This document shows positions 1-5,699 of a DNA stretch of 5,730 bases, one piece after another. Positions within the stretch are counted from its first letter, which is position 1. Each line of letters begins with the position of its first letter. The stretch spans positions 1 to 5,730 of the forward strand of contig QLUS01000096.1 of NCBI GenBank assembly GCA_018725535.1. Reading direction: 5' to 3'. The notes beneath the pieces were generated by a model. It was not told the DNA's origin. It was given only the letters and a program-made list of their open reading frames with translations, and did no database searches. Source of the stretch: Bacillota bacterium (GTDB lineage: Bacteria; Bacillota; UBA994). The translations under genes and the position numbers were made by a program.

Positions 1-215
1 ATCGTTTCGACATCGGCAAAGCCGAGTTGCGAGGCAATGGCGGCGGCAGTCCCTGTGGCGACTGGCGTGCTGTCGAAATGGTAGTGGAAGTAGCAGCGGC
101 GCAAAACACCGTCGCGACTAACTCCGAGATAAGTGTTGCTGCCTTTGCGGGCGGGTTGCATGTTAAGGTAGCGCAAGAGACGCGCGATATCCCCCTGCGT
201 AAAGCGAATGGGCAT
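1..215 (-). CDS. HicA-like toxin-family protein, partial (C-terminus beyond window)
   Basis: An open frame of 71 complete codons runs from ATG at 215 off the left edge. It is not listed among long complete ORFs because its stop lies outside the window. The translation begins MPIRFTQGDIARLLRYLN, has KGSNTYLGVSRDG at residues 24-36, CYFHYHF at 41-47, then GTAAAIASQLGF at 55-66. This order (N-terminal helix, KGS-x-x-Y, DG-x-x-R, a strand with His, then GT-x-x-x-I-x-x-x-LG) matches the small double-stranded-RNA-binding-fold HicA mRNA interferases. In classical HicA the residue after GS/GG is the catalytic His; here it is Asn27, so activity is uncertain. The gene starts 3 nt after the upstream antitoxin-like gene, in the same frame, which suggests translational coupling. 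No strong ribosome binding site of its own is visible. Family assignment is by pattern and is tentative; that it is a real gene is better supported. Confidence 0.62.
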   Translation of the reverse strand, partial: MPIRFTQGDIARLLRYLNMQPARKGSNTYLGVSRDGVLRRCYFHYHFDSTPVATGTAAAIASQLGFADVET

Positions 216-218
216 GCG

Positions 219-647
219 CTAAAGACCCAAAGCCTTTCGTAATGCAACTCGATCGCCCTCGCAGCGCAGCAGTTTAATCATTAGCGCTTGGGTGCGGGGC
301 GAGTCGGTGTGACTAAAGAGTTCAATGCGTTCGCGATACACGGTTGTATAGTCGATGGCGGCGTCTAGCAGGCTATGTACCGCCGCCTCGCGGCTCACTC
401 CCTCGCCGTAGATCGGAATGTCAGCTACTGCTATGGTGATGACACCTAGCTCATCATCGGTGGTTTCGGTCAGGGTCAAGGTAAGGGCGTCAAGCGCGGC
501 AGTGAGGATATCTGTCCTTACCAACGAAACCAGACTTCCCGAACCATGCTTGTTGGTGGATACAACTTCAAAGCCTAAACTTGCCTCGCGCACGAACTCG
601 GAAAATCGCGCTTTGGCTTGGGATACTGGGTAAGGTTGTGACGACAT
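219..647 (-). CDS. Phd/YefM-HicB-like hybrid antitoxin
   Basis: This 142-aa protein looks like a two-part antitoxin. Residues 6-48 (YPVSQAKARFSEFVREAS, then EVVSTNKHG and SLVSLVRTDIL) fit the Phd/YefM N-terminal DNA-binding fold, where the small 'VS-x-A-[RK]-x-x-F' start is typical. Residues about 60-105 (DDELGVITIAVADIPIYGEG, then SREAAVHSLLDAAIDY) resemble the HicB partial RNase-H fold with its 'PxxxGEG-T/S-xEEA' core. The last 35 residues are helical. The start is set by GGAGGTG at 653-659, 5 nt before the ATG. The HicA-like gene follows 3 nt downstream, so the pair reads antitoxin first. The likely role is to neutralise the downstream protein and repress the shared promoter, which carries clear operator-like repeats. 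The fold calls are by eye; no activity can be read from the sequence. Confidence 0.68.
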   Translation of the reverse strand: MSSQPYPVSQAKARFSEFVREASLGFEVVSTNKHGSGSLVSLVRTDILTAALDALTLTLTETTDDELGVITIAVADIPIYGEGVSREAAVHSLLDAAIDYTTVYRERIELFSHTDSPRTQALMIKLLRCEGDRVALRKALGL

Positions 648-652
648 GTCCG

Positions 653-659
653 CACCTCC
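653..659 (-). promoter_or_regulatory. Ribosome binding site of the antitoxin-like gene
   Basis: Minus-strand GGAGGTG lies 5 nt before the ATG at 647. It fixes the start and rules out any upstream alternative. Confidence 0.75.
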
Positions 660-688
660 GCTTGCTAGGACAGTGTGTTCTCACCCTT

Positions 689-717
689 AGTATAGTCATG
701 TTGGTCAAGTTGGTCAA
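689..717 (-). promoter_or_regulatory. Sigma-A type promoter of the antitoxin/HicA-like pair
   Basis: Read on the minus strand, TTGACC (712-717) is separated by exactly 17 nt from TATACT (689-694). Each box matches the sigma-A consensus at five of six positions. Transcription would start near 682, about 35 nt before the ATG. The boxes sit inside the repeat block described separately, which suggests autorepression. Confidence 0.65.
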
Positions 718-730
718 CAGTCAAACTGTT
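700..730. promoter_or_regulatory. Probable operator: tandem 9-bp repeats plus inverted repeat
   Basis: On the plus strand GTTGGTCAA occurs twice head-to-tail at 700-708 and 709-717. The 15-bp inverted repeat AACAGT-CAA-ACTGTT follows at 716-730. The repeats cover the -35 box and most of the spacer of the minus-strand promoter, and the inverted repeat lies just upstream. Such placement fits binding by the antitoxin or the toxin-antitoxin complex. The repeats are seen directly; the protein that binds is inferred. Confidence 0.55.
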
Positions 731-800
731 CATACTCCCCTACATAGAGAAGGAACTCACTTGCCAGTCGCCGACGACGAGCGGAACTTGCTTCTGCACC

Positions 801-829
801 TTGCTTTGCGCTGCTTGGTCGTATATTAT
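801..829 (+). promoter_or_regulatory. Candidate sigma-A promoter of the ATPase gene
   Basis: TTGCTT (801-806), a 17-nt spacer and TATTAT (824-829) stand 39 nt before the ATPase start. The -10 box matches the consensus at five of six positions; the -35 box only at three. The predicted transcript leader is about 33 nt and contains the ribosome binding site. Confidence 0.45.
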
Positions 830-854
830 GGAGTTGCATTCCATAAATTACGAG

Positions 855-862
855 AAAGGAGG
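855..862 (+). promoter_or_regulatory. Ribosome binding site deciding the ATPase start
   Basis: AAAGGAGG lies 6 nt before the ATG at 869. The frame stays open upstream to before 600, but that extension overlaps the divergent antitoxin gene and both promoters and encodes nothing family-like, so 869 is the start. Confidence 0.8.
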
Positions 863-868
863 GTGGAT

Positions 869-2095
869 ATGTACATTAGACGGCATATTGAGCCGGTAGT
901 TACTCGTATTGCTGAACGTAAGCCTGTGGTGGTACTGACTGGAGCCCGTCAGGTCGGCAAGTCGACTATGCTTAGGGAAGTTTATCGCGGAATCAACTAC
1001 ATTGCCCTGAACCGACCGTTGGTGCGCGACAGCGCTCGTGCTAACCCATCACTGTTTTTCGATACCTACAAGCCGCCCATTATCGTTGACGAAATACAGA
1101 AGGCGGCAGAGCTCTTCGACTTCATTAAAGATATCGTGGATGAGGACGCGTCCAAAGGGCAGTTTTACCTCACTGGTTCACAGAGTCTTAGGCTTATGAA
1201 GCACGTCAGCGACAGTTTGGCGGGGCGCGCGGGAGTCATTAAGCTCTTGGGTATGTCCATGCGTGAGTTGGCAAGCCTGACATATCGACTGCCTTTTATG
1301 CCGACAACTCAGCACATGGAGGCGGTGGGCAACGGCGCTAATTTCGATTACGGAGACATAGTATCGCTCATTCACAAGGGCGGATTTCCGGAACTGCATG
1401 CGACGCAAAGCGAGCACTATGCATGGGCTGATTTTCACAGTTCGTATCTACAAACATACATCGAAAAGGACATCAGGGATGTGCTTAACGTTCAGGATGA
1501 ATCAGCCTTTATCAAGTTTGTCAAAGCTGCCGCCTCTCTTACCGGGACAACGCTTAACCTGACTACCATGGCGGAGATTTGCGGTAAGGATGTCAAAACG
1601 ATGCGCGCGTGGCTGTCGGCGCTGGAGTCTAGCGGACTTGTATGTCTGCTTGAGCCGTATTATAACAACCTAACTAAGCGCTTAGTTAAGACGCCGAAAC
1701 TCTACTTTCTAGACACGGGTCTTGCCTGCTGGCTACTTGGGTGGAACACGCCGGAACAATTGGTGAATGGCGCGATGTGGGGGAGCATCTTCGAGACCTT
1801 TGTGTTCACCGAAGTTCTTAAGAGCTATTACAATGACGGCGTTGTAAAGCCGCCGCTCTATTATTACCGCGATACCGACAAGAACGAGATCGATTTGCTG
1901 ATTGAGCACGGTGATACACTGCACCCTATCGAAATCAAAGCCAGTAGCGACCCGACAAGGTCCATGGTCAAGGCCTTCCGTTGCTTGGATAACAACCCAA
2001 GCAAGCGGGTTGGCCCCGGCGCGATTATTTGCCTAGCTAAGGAGCGGCTGCCGTTGACCGACAGAGTATGGGTGCTGCCGGTTGGCATGGTATAA
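869..2095 (+). CDS. AAA_14 / DUF4143 family ATPase with PD-(D/E)XK-like C-terminus
   Basis: The 408-aa protein has the standard layout and length of the family. A P-loop domain comes first: Walker A GARQVGKST at residues 25-33, Walker B IIVDEIQ at 71-77 and the sensor-like LTGSQ at 101-105. Next comes YIEKDIRDV (197-205), then a winged-helix-like stretch around 232-262, then PKLYFLDTGLA (276-286). At the C-terminus NEIDLLIE (339-346) and PIEIKASS (353-360) give the E/D...E-x-K pattern of a PD-(D/E)XK nuclease fold (E340, D342, E355, K357). The protein probably hydrolyses ATP in the cytoplasm. Members are common in bacteria and archaea, often in variable genome regions, but a defined biological role is lacking. 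It is divergent from the toxin-antitoxin-like pair and 68 nt upstream of rmuC on the same strand. An 18-bp palindrome lies inside the gene. The family call is secure; the function is open. Confidence 0.92.
   Translation: MYIRRHIEPVVTRIAERKPVVVLTGARQVGKSTMLREVYRGINYIALNRPLVRDSARANPSLFFDTYKPPIIVDEIQKAAELFDFIKDIVDEDASKGQFYLTGSQSLRLMKHVSDSLAGRAGVIKLLGMSMRELASLTYRLPFMPTTQHMEAVGNGANFDYGDIVSLIHKGGFPELHATQSEHYAWADFHSSYLQTYIEKDIRDVLNVQDESAFIKFVKAAASLTGTTLNLTTMAEICGKDVKTMRAWLSALESSGLVCLLEPYYNNLTKRLVKTPKLYFLDTGLACWLLGWNTPEQLVNGAMWGSIFETFVFTEVLKSYYNDGVVKPPLYYYRDTDKNEIDLLIEHGDTLHPIEIKASSDPTRSMVKAFRCLDNNPSKRVGPGAIICLAKERLPLTDRVWVLPVGMV
1671..1688. repeat. 18-bp perfect palindrome within the ATPase gene
   Basis: TAACTAAGC is followed directly by its exact reverse complement GCTTAGTTA. 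It falls in the codons for NLTKRLVK, in a variable part of the family between the winged helix and the LYFLDTG motif. It could be a chance palindrome or a binding site for a dimeric protein; no function is shown. Confidence 0.5.
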
Positions 2096-2096
2096 C

Positions 2097-2148
2097 GAAG
2101 CAAAAGAAGCAAAAGGGAAAGCAAAAGGGACGGAGCCTTTTGCTTCAC
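2097..2148. repeat. REP-like palindromic repeat, copy 1 (minus orientation)
   Basis: Read on the minus strand this contains GTGAAGCAAAAGG joined to CTCCGTCCCT (2126-2148), identical to the cores near 3711 and 5700. On the plus strand AAGCAAAAGG (2119-2128) pairs perfectly with CCTTTTGCTT (2136-2145) around a 7-nt loop GACGGAG. The left-arm motif GCAAAAG is reiterated three times (2100, 2109, 2121), so three alternative left arms face one right arm. The repeat fills nearly all of the gap between the ATPase stop and the rmuC ribosome binding site. There is no T-run after the hairpin on the plus strand, so it is not a classical terminator for the ATPase. It could attenuate or stabilise a shared mRNA. 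Confidence 0.75.
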
Positions 2149-2149
2149 G

Positions 2150-2158
2150 AAGGAGAGG
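2150..2158 (+). promoter_or_regulatory. Ribosome binding site deciding the rmuC TTG start
   Basis: AAGGAGAGG lies 5 nt before TTG at 2164. The frame is open further upstream to an ATG at 2068 inside the ATPase gene, but that extension would translate the palindromic repeat into a Lys/Gln-rich run and bury the membrane anchor. Confidence 0.72.
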
Positions 2159-2163
2159 CTGCA

Positions 2164-3714
2164 TTGGAAACGATTCTGCAAAGCGTAATTGCGCTTGTTT
2201 CCGTCGTCACGTTAATCATGGTGATGCTGCTGCTAGGTAGAATCAACACCGACAGGGGTCGCGCGGAACTGGTGGCGAAGCTTGATTTGCTGGACAAAAA
2301 GCTCGAAGGCACCGAGCGCTCCTTGCGGGAAGACTTCGCGCGGAGCCGCACAGAAGTAAGCGAAAACTTGCGGCAGAGCCGCGAAGAACTTGCCAAGGGG
2401 CTAAAAGAGTCTAGTGATTCTCTGCTTAAGCAACTTGCGGAGATGACTAATGTGCAGGCGCGGCAGCTAGGCAGCCTAACGCAAAGCAATGAGCTTAAGC
2501 TCGACAGCATGCGCAAAGCTATGGAAGACAAACTGACGACTCTACAAAGTCAGCTCGATAAGGATGCGCTACAGAACCGCGAAGAACTGGCGAAAACCCT
2601 AAAGACATTCGAAGATAGCTTCCGTTCTAATGTGCGGGAGTTTAACGACATCCAAAAGCAGAAGTTCGACGCCCTAAATGAGCAGATAGAAAAACTTGTG
2701 CGTGCAACAGAAGATAAGTTAACCCAGATGCGCGACACCCTAGAAAAGCGACTGCAGACGATGCAAAGCGACAACGAGACTAAGCTTGAGAAAATCCGCA
2801 ACACAGTGGAAGAAAAACTGCACGACGCGCTAGAGAAGCGCCTAGGGGAGTCTTTCGCGCTTGTCAGCGCGAGGCTTGAGGAAGTGCATCGCGGCTTAGG
2901 CGAAATGCAGACTCTGGCCACAGGGGTTGGAGACCTAAAGAAGGCCTTAGGCAATGTGAAGGTGCGCGGCGTTCTTGGCGAGGTTCAGCTTGGTGGCATT
3001 CTGGAAGAAATCCTGACCCCCGAGCAGTACGAAAAGAATGTGGCCGTTAAGCCTAGCTCCGATAACAGGGTTGAATTCGCGGTCAAAATGCCAGGCAAAG
3101 ACGAAGATGTGGTTTGGTTGCCTATCGACTCTAAGTTCCCTATTGAGGACTACCAGCGACTGCTCGAGGCCTACGAGCAAGCTGACTCTGACCAAGTAGC
3201 AGCCCACGCCAAGCAGCTGGAAATGAGTATCAAGAAGTGCGCCAAGGATATCCGTGACAAATACATCGTGCCACCGCACACAACAGACTTTGCGATTATG
3301 TTCTTGCCTTTTGAGGGGCTCCATGTCGAAGTGCTGCGCATCACCGGACTCTTTGAGTATCTGATGCGAGACTACCACGTGGTGGTGTGTGGGCCTACCA
3401 CTGTGGGCGCGTTTCTGAACAGCCTGCGCATGGGCTTTAGAACGCTAGCCATCGAAAAGCGCTCTAACGCCGTGCAGCGGCTGCTAGAAGAGGTAAAGAC
3501 AGAGTTCGGCAAATTTGGCTTGGCCCTAGACAAAACCAAGAAAAAGCTGCAGGAAGCGAGCAACACCATTGACCAAGCATCGCAAAGGACGCGGGTGATT
3601 GCGCGCAAGCTAAAAGACGTGCAAGAGCTGCCTGGCTCATCGGGGGACCCGGCACTGCTTGGGGCAGGAGCGATCGAGGCGGCGGCGGAGGAAGAAGAGG
3701 AAGACGATGCGTGA
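2164..3714 (+). CDS. rmuC: RmuC family DNA recombination protein
   Basis: The TTG start gives 516 aa, close to the 475 aa of E. coli RmuC. Residues about 5-25 (ILQSVIALVSVVTLIMVMLL) form one membrane segment. A long Glu/Lys-rich coiled coil runs from about 30 to 255 with repeated EDKL, EEKL and EKRL units. The RmuC domain follows: VRGVLGEVQLGGIL (267-280, family hallmark RG-x-x-GE), the nuclease-like DSKFP (322-326), FLPFEG (380-385) and GPTTVGAFLNSLRMGF from 410. A short acidic tail (EEEEEDDA) ends the protein. RmuC of E. coli limits recombination at inverted repeats; its domain is related to PD-(D/E)XK nucleases, and the anchor implies a membrane-facing location. The gene lies 68 nt after the ATPase with no clear promoter of its own, so a shared transcript is likely. 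Its stop codon falls inside repeat copy 2. The family assignment is strong; the exact biochemical role is not settled. Confidence 0.93.
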   Translation: METILQSVIALVSVVTLIMVMLLLGRINTDRGRAELVAKLDLLDKKLEGTERSLREDFARSRTEVSENLRQSREELAKGLKESSDSLLKQLAEMTNVQARQLGSLTQSNELKLDSMRKAMEDKLTTLQSQLDKDALQNREELAKTLKTFEDSFRSNVREFNDIQKQKFDALNEQIEKLVRATEDKLTQMRDTLEKRLQTMQSDNETKLEKIRNTVEEKLHDALEKRLGESFALVSARLEEVHRGLGEMQTLATGVGDLKKALGNVKVRGVLGEVQLGGILEEILTPEQYEKNVAVKPSSDNRVEFAVKMPGKDEDVVWLPIDSKFPIEDYQRLLEAYEQADSDQVAAHAKQLEMSIKKCAKDIRDKYIVPPHTTDFAIMFLPFEGLHVEVLRITGLFEYLMRDYHVVVCGPTTVGAFLNSLRMGFRTLAIEKRSNAVQRLLEEVKTEFGKFGLALDKTKKKLQEASNTIDQASQRTRVIARKLKDVQELPGSSGDPALLGAGAIEAAAEEEEEDDA

Positions 3715-3751
3715 AGCAAAAGGCTCCGTCCCTAATGCTTCCCAATGCTTC
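3711..3751. repeat. REP-like palindromic repeat, copy 2, between convergent genes
   Basis: The identical 23-nt core starts at 3711 and is followed by AATGCTTC. GAAGCA (3713-3718) pairs with TGCTTC (3736-3741); after a two-base mismatch AGG (3721-3723) pairs with CCT (3731-3733) around the 7-nt loop. TGCTTC is duplicated at 3746-3751, giving a second possible right arm. The repeat supplies the rmuC stop (TGA, 3712-3714) and reaches the pepF stop (3750-3752 on the other strand), so it makes up the whole 35-nt gap. It may serve as a bidirectional terminator, although neither strand has a good T-run. Confidence 0.75.
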
Positions 3752-5538
3752 AGAAGCTCTTTACCACTTCGTCGACAAGCCAGCCGACGTAGGCTACGGC
3801 ATCTTGGATGGGCTTTTTGCTGGTCATATCTACGCCCGCGAGCTTGGCGAGCTCTAGCGGTTTGAGGGTGCCGCCCGCTTTAAGTACCTCTATCCAGCGC
3901 GTAGCGACCGGGGAGCCCTCATGTTGAATCGCCCTCGCCACCGCCGTACCTACGGTCAGGCCAGCAGCATAGGTATAGGGATACAGCCCGCGATAGTAGT
4001 GAGCTTGGCGCATCCAGACCATTTTTGCTCCTTCGTCAATCACTACTTCGCCGCCCCAGAACTCTTCAAGGATTTCGCCCTGCACCTTGTTGAGTACCGT
4101 CGCGGTAATGGGTTGCCCTTGCTCTGCCAAAGCATAGGTGCGGCGTTGCAACTCACCTTCAATTAAATGGCGTACAAAATTGTGGTGGTACGTCATGAGA
4201 AGTTGCATTATCAGCCAGCGACGCATTTCTTTGCTCTTGCTGTTCGCCAGTATGTGGTCGGCTACCAAGAGCTCGTTGATAGTAGAAGGAGCTTCAATAA
4301 AGAACAACGTGGGGCGAGTGTTGGCTAGGCGCTGATACCTCTGCGCTAGCACGCCCTGCCCAGCGTGGCCGAGTTCGTGCGCTAGCGTCAGGGCGTTACG
4401 CATGCGGTTGCCCCAGGACATGCTGATGTAAGGATGTACCCCATAGACCGAGTTGCAGAAGGCGCCAGTGCGCTTACCCAAATTATCTGCCCGGTCCACC
4501 CAGCGGTTGCTTAGGCCATCTTCCATAATTTGTGCGTACTCCGGCCCAAGCACCTTAAGACTAGCTAACAGCAGCTCGCACGCCTCTTCGTAGCTGGTTT
4601 CAGGGTTAAAGCTCGGGTCAAGCGGGGCTTCGATGTCGCAGTACAGCATTTTCTCAAGTCCCAAAACCCTCTTGCGTAGCTGTGCGTACTTGCGCATGTG
4701 TGGAGCGAGCTCGGTTAGGATGACATCGTGGATATTGTGGTAGATTTCTGTGTTAACCTCTTGCTGGTCAACGAGCATATGGATGGCAGACGCATACCCC
4801 CGCAGCTTCGCCAAAACGACATTCTTCTTCACTTCGGTTCCCCAAGTCGTTCCATAGGTGTGCAGATACTGCTTTAACCCCCCGATTAAGCTCGTGATAG
4901 GCGTTGCGGCGCAAGGCGAGGTCGGCTGCCGACTCGTGCCTGCCAAGTGACATGGGGTAGAGCTTACCTTCACTGTCAGCCACAGATTCGAACTTGAGGT
5001 CAGCTGTGCGAGACCTCTCGTAGACCTCGACAGGAGAGCCTAACACTTCACCGAGCGCCGCCAGGGCCATTTCGGTCTCCGGGCCGAGCATATACGGCTT
5101 CTTTCCTAGCCACTTCTCGATGGTCATGCGAAATGGTCCCAGCTTCGGCTCGTCACAGAGGTACTTCTCTAATGTGCCCCCCGGCAGCCCCAGCGCTTCC
5201 GACTGCACAAACGACGTTTGCGCCTGCGCGTCTGCCCCTGCTGCTCCCGCTTTCCCAGCCATGGCTTGGTAAAGCGGGTTAGTTCCGTCGGCAGATAGGT
5301 TTAGCGAAGCGTAGGAAAACACCTTTACGGCTCGTTTCTGTAGGGTTTCTAGTGCCAACAGACAGGCTAACAGCGCCTGCGGTCCCTCATGCAGCCGGCC
5401 CTTGTAGGTAGCTACACTCCTCACCAACCCAGCTAGTTCGCCTAGCTCCTGCTCCCACGCCAGAGGGGTGGGAAAGATATCGTCGATGTTCCACATCTCC
5501 GCAACTGGCACTTCTGCACGGGTAAACTGTACTGCCAT
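3750..5538 (-). CDS. pepF: Oligoendopeptidase F family (M3B) metallopeptidase, frameshifted
   Basis: This is a cytoplasmic zinc endopeptidase gene for short peptides, read in two frames. The first frame runs from ATG 5538 to residue 220, then would continue 36 non-family residues to a stop at 4768. The second frame carries the rest to 3750. Deleting one G from a six-G run (4878-4883) joins them as 595 aa, close to the usual 600, with an unbroken family pattern across the join (NRGLKQYLHTYGTTWG). Numbered on the joined protein, the N-terminal oligopeptidase-F domain starts with MWNIDDIFPTP. Then come GKRTGAF (354-360), the zinc motif HELGH (387-391), the third ligand Glu415 in FFIEAPSTINE, and the tyrosine-rich HYYRGLYPYTYAAG (513-526). 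All catalytic residues are intact. The start is supported by GGGAGG 7 nt upstream. The gene converges on rmuC. Either a sequencing error, a recent inactivating mutation or slippage would explain the break; if real, the protein is truncated before its active site. Confidence 0.9.
4878..4883 (-). other. Frameshift site: six-G run in pepF
   Basis: On the coding strand the bases read AAT CGG GGG GTT AAA in the first frame. With five Gs instead of six they read AAT CGG GGG TTA AAG (NRGLK), which continues as the conserved downstream protein. The change is a single-base insertion in a homopolymer, the commonest place for indel errors and for slippage. Confidence 0.85.
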
Positions 5539-5545
5539 TTAATCG

Positions 5546-5551
5546 CCTCCC
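5546..5551 (-). promoter_or_regulatory. Ribosome binding site of pepF
   Basis: Minus-strand GGGAGG stands 7 nt before the ATG at 5538 and supports that start. Confidence 0.72.
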
Positions 5552-5699
5552 AGTAATTTTAATCGAAAATCAAAGGGGTCTCCCTATACCCATACCTTTC
5601 GCTAGGCCAAACATTATTCCTGCAGTAACAGCGTCGCTGGAGGACGAAGGAGTGTCCCTGCGTGAGAAGCCAACCTACGCTGCGCCAACCAATGGACGC

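Noticed and set aside
27..242. A plus-strand 71-codon frame at the left edge
   Set aside because: It is the shadow of the minus-strand HicA-like gene, which has the family-like pattern and the coupled upstream gene.
581..868. A 96-codon upstream extension of the ATPase frame
   Set aside because: It overlaps the antitoxin gene and both divergent promoters, has no family resemblance, and a strong ribosome binding site marks the ATG at 869.
2054..2096. Internal promoter for rmuC at the end of the ATPase gene (TTGACC, TATAAC)
   Set aside because: The boxes are about 31 nt apart, far outside the usual 16-18 nt, and no better-spaced pair was found.
2068..2163. An ATG start for rmuC inside the ATPase gene
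   Set aside because: It would place a repeat-derived Lys/Gln-rich run ahead of the membrane anchor; the TTG at 2164 has a well-spaced AAGGAGAGG.
2145..3745. Long open frames antisense to rmuC (about 93-143 codons)
   Set aside because: Their Ser/Arg/Leu-rich products mirror the coiled-coil and acidic codons of rmuC, show no domains and lack ribosome binding sites.
3711..3751. Classical intrinsic terminator between rmuC and pepF
   Set aside because: The hairpin is interrupted and no T-run follows on either strand; it is annotated as a repeat with only a possible terminator role.
3921..4335. Plus-strand open frames opposite pepF
   Set aside because: They lie opposite the conserved active-site region of pepF, and their translations resemble no known family.
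5583..5611. Possible pepF promoter TTTGGC, 17 nt, TATAGG on the minus strand
   Set aside because: The -35 box matches the consensus at only two of six positions, so it is too weak to annotate although the location is suitable.
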